From NCBI RefSeq assembly GCF_014696105.1, contig NZ_JACJPO010000052.1:1-64000 (forward strand): a stretch of 64,000 nt of DNA, in the 5' to 3' direction. Shown piece after piece: positions 8,790 through 17,117 of this stretch (within the stretch, counting starts at the first letter, position 1; each line of letters opens with the position of its first letter). A program made the position numbers and the translations under genes. The notes below the pieces were generated by a model, which saw nothing but the letters and a program-made list of their open reading frames with translations, had not been told where the DNA came from and did no database searches. The stretch comes from Microcoleus sp. FACHB-1515 (GTDB lineage: Bacteria > Cyanobacteriota > Cyanobacteriia > Elainellales > Elainellaceae).

Positions 8790-9818
8790 CTACAGATTCA
8801 GTTCCGCAATCAAACGCTCGACTCGTTCGGCCAAGGGCTGATGCTCGATTTGCCGAATCAAAATCCGGGCGTTGGTGTAGAACGAATATGCCCAGTCTTT
8901 TTGGTTGAGCGTGGCGTAGGTTGCGCCGATGTTGAGTAGAGCGGTGATTTCACCGGGACGATCGCACAGTTCGCGATCGATTACCAAGGCTTGATTGTAG
9001 TGTCGTAAAGCTTGACGATGTTCGTTCAGTTGGCTGTAGGTGAAGCCCAAGTTGTTGAGCGTGGTGGCAACTCCGGCGCGATCGCCCAGCGCCTGACGAG
9101 TCAGCAGCACCTGATGGTAAAGCAGCAGTGCCCGCTTCGGTTCGCCCAGTTCACTGTAGATCGAAGCGATGTTGTTGATGGTGGTGGCTTCACCGAGTCG
9201 ATTGTTGGTGGCGCGTTGCAGCGGCAGAGCTTGCTCAAAGCAGTCCAAGGCGCGACGGGGCTGACCCAAGGCGCTGTAGGTAAAGCCTAGATTGTTGAGC
9301 GTGACGGCTTCGCCTGCAAAATCGCCAATTTGACGACGAATCGGCAAAATTTGGTGATACAGCAGCAGTGCTCGCTTCGGTTCGCCTAAGCGCGTATAGG
9401 CCAGCGCAATGTCGTTGAGCGTGGCGGCTTCGCCTTGAAAGTCGCTGAGCTTGCGGAAGATGGGAAGCGACTGATTGAAGCAGCGAACGGCTTCTTTGAG
9501 GTGTCCCAAATGGCTTTGGGCAGAGCCGATGTTGCTCAGGGCGGTGGCTTTGCCGCGATCGTTTTCGAGTTCTTGGGCGATCGACAATGCCTGCTCAAAA
9601 CACTCTAGTGCCTGCTGTGGCTGCCAGCAGTTGATGTGTGCCAAGCCAATATCGTTGAGGGCGCTGCCCTCGCGCAGGCGGTCGTGCAAGTTCCTTGCCA
9701 GCGTCAAGTTTTGCTCAGATAGCTGAAGATATTCACCAAACTGACCGCGCTTGTAAAAATCGGTGGCCTCTGTACGGCGCTGATCCCATTCCTGCGTTTG
9801 CGTTGAAAGCTTTGACAT
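8790..9818 (-). CDS. Tetratricopeptide-repeat protein
   Basis: From the ATG at 9818 this is a 342-residue protein made of about seven TPR units. Consensus positions are clear in repeated blocks such as LNNLGFTYSALGQPRRAL and DCFEQAL, with near-identical unit pairs (GEPKRALLLYHQ twice). The arrangement resembles Rapsyn/LGN-type or kinesin-light-chain-like TPR arrays used for protein binding. A TTG at 9866 would add 16 residues but lacks a well-spaced ribosome site. No signal peptide or membrane segment is present, so it is probably cytoplasmic. It lies upstream of the exported repeat protein at 6407-8695 on the same strand, 94 bp away. Its partner is unknown. Confidence 0.82.
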   Translation of the reverse strand: MSKLSTQTQEWDQRRTEATDFYKRGQFGEYLQLSEQNLTLARNLHDRLREGSALNDIGLAHINCWQPQQALECFEQALSIAQELENDRGKATALSNIGSAQSHLGHLKEAVRCFNQSLPIFRKLSDFQGEAATLNDIALAYTRLGEPKRALLLYHQILPIRRQIGDFAGEAVTLNNLGFTYSALGQPRRALDCFEQALPLQRATNNRLGEATTINNIASIYSELGEPKRALLLYHQVLLTRQALGDRAGVATTLNNLGFTYSQLNEHRQALRHYNQALVIDRELCDRPGEITALLNIGATYATLNQKDWAYSFYTNARILIRQIEHQPLAERVERLIAELNL

Positions 9819-10274
9819 TGAGTGAATCGAAAAGGGCGAAGTGGGCGAAAACACGAGAGCAGGCAACTCCCGAATCTGTAGCGAATGCAGCTTCGTAATC
9901 GAGCAATCCTTGATAGGCTCGCTTGCAGTTGCGATCGCAATTCGGACGCTTTAACACTTCAGCTTACCCGACTGCTCTATCCTAAGGTTAGTTTTGGGTT
10001 AAGCCTTTGGGTAGATGCGAAGTATTTAACCAAGTACATTAACACAACTTTGCATCTGTTTATCTATGGTCATCGTTAATTTTCTCAGCGGGGCGATCGA
10101 ATCTCACGCGCTAATGCGAGCTTGAATCAGCAATGCATAGTGATTGACACCCCTGAAGCGGCCAAGAGCACCTGAATTTTTAGCGTCATTACAGTCCTAA
10201 GAAGTTTCGATCGCCAACGCCGCGATCTCAAGCAAAATGAGAGGTAGACGCTTGTGATTACAAAAAGAGGGAAC
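9819..10274. other. Divergent intergenic region with no gene seen
   Basis: This gap of about 450 bp lies between the divergent TPR gene and the Ycf66-type gene. It turns AT-rich near 9970-10080. I found no convincing open frame, RNA gene or terminator. It must contain the promoters of both flanking genes, and AGAGGG just before 10275 is the ribosome site of the right-hand gene. Confidence 0.5.
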
Positions 10275-11417
10275 ATGCTTGCTCACATCTTGGCGTTGAC
10301 AGTGGGACTGCTCAGTTTTGCGCTGTATATGTCGGCCTTCTTTTTCCCAGAGGTTTACCGCAAATCCGATTTGACCTGGAGCGGCATCGGCTTGTTTTAT
10401 GCGCTTGTGCTGTGGGTTTGTGCCGGACGCATTACTGGAGGTGTGCTGCTGGGGCAAACGGCAAGTGTTGCCCTGCTGGGCTGGCTGGGCTGGCAGACGA
10501 TCAACCTGCGGCGCGAACTGGCTCCGATCGCGCTTCGCACGCCGCTTCCCAACGAAGCCAAGACGATCGGGCAAGCGGCTCAGTTTAAGCTAGGCGAACT
10601 GAAATCGCGCTGGCAGCAAACCAAGCTAGCTGATCAAACGAATCGGCTGGCAGGCACGATCGCAGGCTGGACGGGCAGCATCGCCAAGCCGAAAAAGCAG
10701 CCGCCTCCGGTCGGCAGTCGATCGCGCAAGTCCAAGCAGCCTGTTTCGCCGATCGTGCCTGCTGCAATCAGTGAACCTGTTGTGAGTGATGGAGTGAGTG
10801 AACCGATCGCTGCGGAGCCTGTAGTAGATGCGGGGAGCAGTGAGTCTGCGATCGATGAAGTCGCTGCTGTTGAACCACCTGTTGCTCCTGTTCGACCTGC
10901 TCGTCCGTCCGGGTTGTTTGGCGGGTTGCGGCGGAACACTCCCAAACCTAAAGCGGTGAAAGCGAAAGCGCCACAGCGTCCGATTCCGTCTCCGGAACCT
11001 TCGCCAGATCTAGAGGAGTTTGAAAATTGGGACGATGAGGAGACGATCGATTCTGCCTCGACCTCCGAGGCTGTGCTCGAAGATGGGGCAGTGGTTGAGT
11101 CAGAGGTTGGGGCAGAGGAGGCAGCGATCGAAGATGTGGTGGTGATTATTGAATCAGAGGAGATGCCGATCGAGAAGGCTGAGGTGAAACCGAATGATCC
11201 GGCGATCGAAGGGGTGGTGGTTGTGATTGAGCCGGACGAGCCGCCCAGCGTCGCAGTGATTGAGGTGGAAGTGATGGAGGCAGCACCGCCAGCCGAGGAC
11301 GTGCCAGAAGCGTCGATCGAACCGGATGTTGCCTCAGTCGAAGTGGTTTCAGCGGATGACGGGGCGAGTGATTTCCCGCCAGCGGATGGAGATGAACCTG
11401 CGGCACCTCAAGCGTAG
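10275..11417 (+). CDS. Ycf66-family membrane protein with long acidic tail
   Basis: The ATG at 10275 is preceded by AGAGGG at good spacing, better than the GTG 21 bases upstream. The first 85 residues hold three hydrophobic segments (LALTVGLLSFALYMSAFFF, IGLFYALVLWVCAGRI and VALLGWLGW). They resemble the Ycf66 domain found in cyanobacteria and some plastids, whose function is unknown. The remaining about 290 residues are low-complexity, first basic and Pro-rich, then strongly acidic with many Val, Glu and Ala, and are probably disordered. The last 10 bp overlap the end of the convergent subtilase gene. Confidence 0.75.
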   Translation: MLAHILALTVGLLSFALYMSAFFFPEVYRKSDLTWSGIGLFYALVLWVCAGRITGGVLLGQTASVALLGWLGWQTINLRRELAPIALRTPLPNEAKTIGQAAQFKLGELKSRWQQTKLADQTNRLAGTIAGWTGSIAKPKKQPPPVGSRSRKSKQPVSPIVPAAISEPVVSDGVSEPIAAEPVVDAGSSESAIDEVAAVEPPVAPVRPARPSGLFGGLRRNTPKPKAVKAKAPQRPIPSPEPSPDLEEFENWDDEETIDSASTSEAVLEDGAVVESEVGAEEAAIEDVVVIIESEEMPIEKAEVKPNDPAIEGVVVVIEPDEPPSVAVIEVEVMEAAPPAEDVPEASIEPDVASVEVVSADDGASDFPPADGDEPAAPQA

Positions 11418-12871
11418 TCTTGGATGCCTGTTGAGTCAGCCGTTGCCGTCAGGATGTTTAAGACCTGAGCAGTCCTGAGATTCGGATTGGCGCTCAGCAT
11501 CAAGGCGATCGTGGCGCTGATATGTGCCGTTGCCATTGAAGTGCCGCTCCAGCCGTTTTGGGCATAGCGACGATTGGGGATGGTCGATCGCACATTCACG
11601 CCCGGAGCGGCAAGAAACGTGAGCGGTCGATTTCCGGCTGGATTAGAGAAATCGGCGAGTTGGCGGGTGCGATCGATCGCACCCACCCCCACCCCTAAGC
11701 CAAAGCGGGCAAAAGCAGCAGGCTCGATCGGACGATTTGCGCCTTCGTTGCGCTCGTTACCCGACGCCATCACTGCGATCGCGCCGCGATTAGTAGCGTA
11801 ACGCAGTGCCGATCGCGTTTGCTTCATGGTTGGGTCGCCCAAGAAGTTGCCCAAGCTGAGATTGAGCACTCGCGCTCCGTTGTCTACGGCATAGCGAATG
11901 CCCGCTGCGACATTGCGATCGAACAGATTGGCGCGATAGTCATCCACGCCGCCGATCACGCGCACGGGCATAATTTTGGCGCTGTAGGCAATGCCTGTGA
12001 CGCCGAAATTGTTGTGGGTCGCGGCGATCGTGCCTGCGACATGCGTGCCGTGCTGGTCGGTATCCATCGGATCGTTGTTGTCTTGGGCATCGGCAAAATT
12101 CCAGCCGCGCACATCGTCGATGTAGCCGTTTCGATCATCATCAATACCGTTATCTGGAACTTCGTTGAGGTTTTGCCACAAATTTGTCTGCAAATCCGGA
12201 TGGTTGTGGTCCACGCCTGTATCAAGAACTGCCACAGTCACGTTTTGGCCGCTGTAGCCTTGCGCCCAAACTTCCGATGCGTTGATTAAATCCAGGTTCC
12301 AAGCGTTGACGTTGGGCTGGCTGGCAAATCGTGTCCAGCGGCTTCCGGTGGAAGCAGCGATCGCACCAGCAACGGCATCCGCCGCATTCACCAGCCCATA
12401 GCCATATTCGCGGTTGAAGACGATCTGCGGTTTGGGATTGCGAATCGTTTTGAGGAAATAGCGGCCTTTGCCTGCTTCTTCGGCACTAGTGACGCGCAAG
12501 CGATAGAACTGATTCGAGCGCGCGGTGAAGGTGATGCTGGCGGTTGTGCTGTTTGCGGTGCGATCGTTGTTGTGCCAAAGCAGTTTGCCCGTTTTGGCGT
12601 TGACAAGCTGCAAATACGGATCAAACGCGCGAGATTGCAAATCGATTCGCACCGTTTCTCCGGTTTTCAGGCCGCGCAGGTGATAGTCATCGGCATAGGC
12701 ATCTGCCCGCAGCCAATTCGATCGATCAGAGTCGGTCAGTTGACCTTGGCGCGATTCACCCAGACCGATCGCGATCGAGGCAGACGATCGCCGCAGTTTG
12801 AGCGCTGATGAAGCGAATGGATCGGGAATTTTTTGACTCGGCCACGCCAGCGATCGAGAAGGTAGAGGCAT
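11408..12871 (-). CDS. Subtilisin-like serine protease (S8) with N-terminal PPC-like domain
   Basis: This 487-residue protein has the full S8 triad: Asp217 (VAVLDTGVDHNHPDL), His274 (DQHGTHVAGT) and Ser445 (GWSGTSMATA), with oxyanion Asn372 (ASGN). Residues about 40-145 look like a beta-rich pre-peptidase C-terminal (PPC) domain, with YHLRGLKTGETVRIDLQSRA and FDPYLQLV, placed ahead of the catalytic domain instead of after it. Acidic stretches (DNGIDDDRNGYIDD) suggest a calcium site. I see no signal peptide, so export by the Sec route is doubtful. The start is an ATG with a weak ribosome site. Confidence 0.92.
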   Translation of the reverse strand: MPLPSRSLAWPSQKIPDPFASSALKLRRSSASIAIGLGESRQGQLTDSDRSNWLRADAYADDYHLRGLKTGETVRIDLQSRAFDPYLQLVNAKTGKLLWHNNDRTANSTTASITFTARSNQFYRLRVTSAEEAGKGRYFLKTIRNPKPQIVFNREYGYGLVNAADAVAGAIAASTGSRWTRFASQPNVNAWNLDLINASEVWAQGYSGQNVTVAVLDTGVDHNHPDLQTNLWQNLNEVPDNGIDDDRNGYIDDVRGWNFADAQDNNDPMDTDQHGTHVAGTIAATHNNFGVTGIAYSAKIMPVRVIGGVDDYRANLFDRNVAAGIRYAVDNGARVLNLSLGNFLGDPTMKQTRSALRYATNRGAIAVMASGNERNEGANRPIEPAAFARFGLGVGVGAIDRTRQLADFSNPAGNRPLTFLAAPGVNVRSTIPNRRYAQNGWSGTSMATAHISATIALMLSANPNLRTAQVLNILTATADSTGIQDYA

Positions 12872-12944
12872 AGAAATTCAGGAACAAGCGCCACCGCTAC
12901 CTTAACAAAGGTGAAAAGGCAACTGATGTGTCAGCAGTCGTTAC

Positions 12945-13137
12945 CTAGGCCGTGTTTGCAAAGCTCTAGCAGGAGGGAAGGTGTGCGATCCGGTAGGGAT
13001 CAGCTTTGCTGGCCGCGAAGCGCTCTTTGCAGAAATCGATCCCCCTGTCCCCTTAACAAAGGGGACTTTGAGCGGTGGTTCGGCTCCCTCCTTTCTATGG
13101 GGTGGGGAGGATCACTGCCTTTTAATACACGGCCTAG
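12945..13137. mobile_element. MITE-like element with 11-bp terminal inverted repeats
   Basis: CTAGGCCGTGT at 12945-12955 is repeated as its exact inverse ACACGGCCTAG at 13127-13137, bounding 193 bp with no open frame. The interior carries smaller palindromes (CCCCTTaacaAAGGGG near 13050 and a hairpin around 13087-13112) and phrases common in cyanobacterial dispersed repeats. The outer CTAG may include a TA or CTAG target duplication. The right end overlaps the last codon region of the gene at 13134-13964 and supplies its TAG stop. The transposase family that would mobilise it is not identified. Confidence 0.6.
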
Positions 13138-13964
13138 CTTGCTTCATCCAGCTTGCGCTGGGCATAGTCCAGATAGCCTTGATATTCGCTGACTTTTTCC
13201 TGGGCAGTCGCGTAGTTCGCGTCATTTTGCGGCACCTGATTCATCAGGACGATCGCTTCTTCCCACAAGGTCACAACCTGCTGCCACTCGTCTGCGGTTG
13301 CTGCCGTTTGCGTTTGCGTGGCTGCCTCGGTTGCACGGTTCACCGCATCGCGAAACGGCGTTTGACTCGGCGCAACCGTTGCCGTCGGTTCAGGAGTTGG
13401 CTCGGTTGCCACAGGTGAATCGGCCAGCGTTGGCAGCGGTTCCGGCTGTGGACTCAGACGCGGCAGCAGATAATAGGCCAGCGCTCCCAGTCCGGCCAGC
13501 AGCGCGATCGCCAACAGCGGCAGCAGCAGGCGCGAATTCGATCGACGGCGCGGCGGTGGCGCTGATTCGTCTTGCCAGTCGGAATCAAACGAACTGCTGG
13601 TCATCGTGGCGGGCATTGCCCCGTTCTGTGATGTTTCTTCTTCTATTTCTAAGATCGTCGGCTCCTCAGCGGCGTTGGGCAGCACAAGTTCTTCTTCCCA
13701 AGCGGGAATTTCTGAGCCGACCTGATAGCCGTAGAGCCGCACCGATCGAATCGATCGCACGCCCAAATTATTCAACCCCTGCGAGACAAACTTGGTCAGT
13801 GCGGTCTGATTGGGAACCTGAGTGGACTCAAGCTGAATCTGCAAGCAGCCCTGCCGCGCCACAGCCTTGGCCGTAATGCCTTTGGGCTTGAGCGTGCGAT
13901 TCATCAAGGCCGCGATCGCGCTGGGATCGCCTTGGCGAGCGAGGGCTGTCAGTTCAGAAGTCAT
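13134..13964 (-). CDS. Conserved cyanobacterial protein with single membrane anchor
   Basis: This 276-residue protein has three parts. Residues 1-95 form a domain seen at the start of several cyanobacterial proteins, as far as I recall (ALARQGDPSAIAALMNRTL and a following beta-alpha region). A basic stretch and one transmembrane helix (LLLPLLAIALLAGLGALAYY) lie near 150-170. The Pro/Thr-rich and helical remainder is probably extracytoplasmic and ends in TPR-like helices (EWQQVVTLWEEAIVLMNQV, then YATAQEKVSEYQGYLDYA). The TAG stop lies inside the terminal repeat of the adjacent MITE, so the native C-terminus may have been altered. Function unknown. Confidence 0.72.
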   Translation of the reverse strand: MTSELTALARQGDPSAIAALMNRTLKPKGITAKAVARQGCLQIQLESTQVPNQTALTKFVSQGLNNLGVRSIRSVRLYGYQVGSEIPAWEEELVLPNAAEEPTILEIEEETSQNGAMPATMTSSSFDSDWQDESAPPPRRRSNSRLLLPLLAIALLAGLGALAYYLLPRLSPQPEPLPTLADSPVATEPTPEPTATVAPSQTPFRDAVNRATEAATQTQTAATADEWQQVVTLWEEAIVLMNQVPQNDANYATAQEKVSEYQGYLDYAQRKLDEAS

Positions 13965-14038
13965 GGCACGGAAAGAGAATGAACATTTAGTTTAGGGCGA
14001 ACCGAGATGAATTGCGATCCGAACTTCCTTGCTAAATT

Positions 14039-14123
14039 CCTCTCCCTAAGAAGAGGGACTTTGAGACTTGGTTCGGCTCGGTTCCCCTTCTACCCTGGGG
14101 AGAAGGGGCTAGGGGATGAGGGC
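14039..14123. repeat. Intergenic repeat related to the MITE interior
   Basis: This stretch shares GGGACTTTGAG and TGGTTCGGCTC, in the same order and orientation, with 13061-13087 inside the MITE. It contains two inverted repeats: CCTCTcccta..AGAGGG-like near 14040-14057 and CCCCTTCT with AGAAGGGG at about 14093-14108. It lies just downstream of kaiC, where the second hairpin could also help to end transcription. No terminal repeats were found, so it may be an eroded copy. Confidence 0.5.
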
Positions 14124-14135
14124 AAGCTGTTCGCG

Positions 14136-15695
14136 CTACAAATCATCACTCGGCTTCTCCTGAAATCCGCGTACAATCCGCGACAGTTCGCTTTTTTCGT
14201 CAACGGCTACGCGAGTCGGGGAACCACTGACGATGCCTTCAAAGTTGCGGAACGAATCGCGAATTTCTGGACCGTCGCTGCTGATCGTATATTCGCGGAT
14301 GCCCTTGTCGTGCCACGAGCCGCGCATCTTGAAGACGTTGATGGCTCGCGCCATTTCGCCGCGAATTTCGACGTATTGCAAAAGCAAAATCGTGTCGGTG
14401 ATTGTGGAAATATGCGAATCGGTGATCGAATTCGACCCCATAAACTGATCGGTCGTGTTGGTGAAGAATCCGGTGATTTCTTCTTGTTTGGCAAATCCGG
14501 TCACGCCGATCACAAACTGTCGGAAAGCGTTGTTGCTGACGCCGCGAGCGAGGGCGGATAGAGAGTCGATCGCAATTCGCGACGGTTTAAACTCGGCAAT
14601 TTCCGATTTGATGCTCTGCAAGTGATCTTCAAGTCCTGCCGATTCGGGATAGGTGCAGATGATTTTCAGCAAGCCTTGCTGCTCTAATTCCTCAAAATCA
14701 ATGCCCCAGGAGAAAGCGTTGCGCGATAGCTGCGCCCGTGACTCTTCGTAGGCGAACAAAATGGCGCGATCGCCGCTTTCGCAGGCATTTTTGAGAAACT
14801 TGCTCACGAGGAGCGTTTTTCCGGTTCCGGTTGCTCCGGTTGCCAAAATGATCGAGTCTTTGAAGAAACCGCCGCCGCACATTTCATCGAGCGTTTTGAC
14901 GCCAGAGGAAACGCGGACGTTGCTCGATCGCTGCGTTAGCTGCATTGCGCCCAACGGGAAAATGCTGATGCCGTGATTGGTGATCGTGAAGGGATATTCG
15001 CCCTTCATGTGCGTCGTGCCGCGCAGCTTGAGAATTTCGATCGTGCGGCGGCGGCGTTCACCTTCGAGGACGTTGCGAACGATCGCCACGTTGTCTGAAA
15101 CGAATTCTTCGACGCCAAACCGAGCAACGGGACCGTATTCCTCGACGCGCTCGGTTGTCATGATCGTCGTTGCGCCGACCTGCTTGAGGCGGGCGACCAG
15201 TCGAAAAATTTCGCGGCGGACGACCGGAGCAGCGTCGTACTGCTGAAAGACCGCTGTGACCGAATCGATCGAGACGCGCTTGGCTTTATACTTGCGAACC
15301 GCATACTGGACTCGTTCGATCAGGGCGGACAAGTCGAAATTGCCGACGACATCTTGGCCTTCCGGGTCAGGCGAGGCATCGAGAATAAACAGTTTGCCTT
15401 CATCAACGAGCTTTTGCAGATCCCAGCCGAAGCTGAAGGCGTTTTTGATGATGTCGGTAGGAGCTTCTTCAAACGTGACGAACACGCCGGATTCGTTGAA
15501 CTGCGTGATGCCGTTGTAGAGAAACTGCACGGCAAACAGCGTTTTTCCGGTTCCCGATGTGCCGCTGACGATCGTGGTTCTGCCGATCGGTAAGCCGCCG
15601 TTGCTGATGTCGTCGAACCCCTCGATCATGGTTCGCAGCTTTTGCACACCCGCTTTGGTGTTGTCGGGCTGCTCGATTGAATTTAGTTGCTCCAT
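14136..15695 (-). CDS. kaiC: Circadian clock ATPase/autokinase KaiC
   Basis: KaiC is the hexameric core of the cyanobacterial clock. It is 519 residues long, the usual length, with two RecA-like domains. Walker A motifs are GTSGTGKT (about 45-52, CI) and GATGTGKT (about 289, CII). Catalytic glutamate pairs are in TFEEAP and AYEES. The phosphorylated Ser/Thr pair is present in DSHISTITDT (about 430-431), and the A-loop/C-terminal tail SPTRVAVDEKSELSRIVRG that contacts KaiA is intact. It is the third gene of kaiA-kaiB-kaiC on the minus strand, 7 bp after kaiB. All residues needed for ATPase, kinase and phosphatase cycling appear intact. Confidence 0.99.
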   Translation of the reverse strand: MEQLNSIEQPDNTKAGVQKLRTMIEGFDDISNGGLPIGRTTIVSGTSGTGKTLFAVQFLYNGITQFNESGVFVTFEEAPTDIIKNAFSFGWDLQKLVDEGKLFILDASPDPEGQDVVGNFDLSALIERVQYAVRKYKAKRVSIDSVTAVFQQYDAAPVVRREIFRLVARLKQVGATTIMTTERVEEYGPVARFGVEEFVSDNVAIVRNVLEGERRRRTIEILKLRGTTHMKGEYPFTITNHGISIFPLGAMQLTQRSSNVRVSSGVKTLDEMCGGGFFKDSIILATGATGTGKTLLVSKFLKNACESGDRAILFAYEESRAQLSRNAFSWGIDFEELEQQGLLKIICTYPESAGLEDHLQSIKSEIAEFKPSRIAIDSLSALARGVSNNAFRQFVIGVTGFAKQEEITGFFTNTTDQFMGSNSITDSHISTITDTILLLQYVEIRGEMARAINVFKMRGSWHDKGIREYTISSDGPEIRDSFRNFEGIVSGSPTRVAVDEKSELSRIVRGFQEKPSDDL

Positions 15696-15702
15696 GATAA
15701 AT

Positions 15703-16023
15703 TCAAACTTCGGGATTCTCTAGCTCGTCTTCTCGTAGCTCATCATACAAAAGGTCAAGCCCGATCAAGACTTTTTCGCGATCGGACAAGTCCCCGATAA
15801 TGCGGCGAACGGGCGGCGGCAAAATTTTCGCCAGGGTGGGCGTGGCGAGAATTTTGTCTTCCTCAGCCAGTTGCGGATTTTTTAACACATCGATTACCTT
15901 CAAAGCATAGACGCCCTGAAATTCCGTTTCCAAAATGTTGTTGAGCATTTTGAGTGCTCGAATCGAGTTGGGCGTGTTGCCCGCCACATAAAGCTTGAGA
16001 ATATAAGTTTTTTTCAACGGCAT
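15703..16023 (-). CDS. kaiB: Circadian clock protein KaiB
   Basis: This is a standard KaiB of 106 residues with the thioredoxin-like start [16 protein letters not shown] and the conserved [22 protein letters not shown] segment (given here as [10 protein letters not shown] then [11 protein letters not shown]). KaiB switches fold to bind the CI ring of phosphorylated KaiC and captures KaiA, starting dephosphorylation. The acidic tail ([11 protein letters not shown]) is common in the family. It lies between kaiA and kaiC, 40 bp after kaiA and 7 bp before kaiC, so it is probably cotranscribed with kaiC. Confidence 0.98.
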   Translation of the reverse strand: MPLKKTYILKLYVAGNTPNSIRALKMLNNILETEFQGVYALKVIDVLKNPQLAEEDKILATPTLAKILPPPVRRIIGDLSDREKVLIGLDLLYDELREDELENPEV

Positions 16024-16063
16024 AATTCGATCTCAGCCCGTTCTGGTAAGAGCTGCCATGCGG

Positions 16064-16942
16064 TTAGGATTGAGGGTGCGATCGACGATACATTTCGCAC
16101 AGATGCGCCAACGTGTCGATCAGCGTCAGACGATAATCCAGCAAAATTTCTTCGCTACGCCCTTCTAACTTTAGCTGTTTCGAGAATTCATCCATCAGTT
16201 CCATATGAAGCTGCACGATCGCGTCAACGGGTACATCTGCAAAAAACGCTTGATTAACAAATAGATCAATTCGCTCATTCAGTCCGTGACTTTCTGTGAA
16301 GTACTGCAACACAATTTCGCTGTATTCATTTTTGAGCTGCTGAAGCAGGACTTGCCGTTCGTCGCGATCGAGCTGCTTAAAGAAAGTGCGCGGATTGCGC
16401 TTGTAGTATAGCCCCCAATCGCCCAATCGCTGCTTCAGCTTGTCGGCCAGCCTGCGCTGTTGCAGCAGCAGTGAACTTGTCACAGCGATCGCCGCAACCG
16501 GAGATTCGGCAGTGGGCGGTTCCGCCGCGATCGCCAAAAACTTACTCATCGCTTCGTCGATCGCGCCGTCAAGCTGCGAAAGCGAATCGATCGCCAGATA
16601 GCGCGTCGCGTTCAAATACAGCGCACAAAAATCCGTCGATTCGTCAAACAGCACAACAGCCGGAAGCATAGTCGCGTGTTCTTGCAGGCGATCGAACACA
16701 GTGGCGAGATCCGGAGTGTCCTGCAAGATCAAACAGTCAATTTGGTGCTGCTCGCGATCGACAAAGCGCAAAAAATCGCCAGGTTGGTGAAAAATCTGGA
16801 ATCGATAGCGCTCCAGATTTTGCGGTTGCTCGCTCCAGCGCTGAAGCTGTTCTGCCAGCGCCACCGAAGTTACAAACGTACACAAAGAAAGAGGGCGCAA
16901 GTCGCTCAAACACCAAAAACAGCGGGCAACATATTGAGTCAA
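16064..16942 (-). CDS. kaiA: Circadian clock protein KaiA (full length, non-ATG start)
   Basis: KaiA stimulates KaiC autophosphorylation by binding its C-terminal tail. This copy is full length. The N-terminal pseudo-receiver (IDCLILQDTPDLATVFDRLQ region) is followed by the all-helical C-terminal domain with FFADVPVDAIVQLHMELMDE and GRSEEILLDYRLTLIDTLAHL (quoted in part), matching known KaiA closely. No ATG exists at the N-terminus. In-frame TTG codons lie at 16942, 16909 and 16900. The one at 16900, giving MRPLSLCTF, fits the usual N-terminus best; none has a strong ribosome site. The shorter form would be 278 residues. The promoter must lie in the 175-bp gap to the divergent kinase. Confidence 0.95.
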   Translation of the reverse strand: MTQYVARCFWCLSDLRPLSLCTFVTSVALAEQLQRWSEQPQNLERYRFQIFHQPGDFLRFVDREQHQIDCLILQDTPDLATVFDRLQEHATMLPAVVLFDESTDFCALYLNATRYLAIDSLSQLDGAIDEAMSKFLAIAAEPPTAESPVAAIAVTSSLLLQQRRLADKLKQRLGDWGLYYKRNPRTFFKQLDRDERQVLLQQLKNEYSEIVLQYFTESHGLNERIDLFVNQAFFADVPVDAIVQLHMELMDEFSKQLKLEGRSEEILLDYRLTLIDTLAHLCEMYRRSHPQS

Positions 16943-17117
16943 AAGACTTTCAGTCAGAAGACTTTACAAATATTGTAATTGCAAAGGTTGGGAGACTAGA
17001 GCGCAGCCGGAATAAGCAGCGATAATGAAGAATAATCGGCCAACTCGTATTTTTTACCGTTCAGCAAGAACGGGGCTGCAATTTTGCTGTACCTGCTTTG
17101 GTCGCATCTGGTAAGTT

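Noticed and set aside
14136-16942. Kai cluster as a transferred or degenerate copy
   Set aside because: KaiC is standard length with all catalytic and phosphorylation residues, and KaiA and KaiB are complete, so it is a normal vertically inherited clock.
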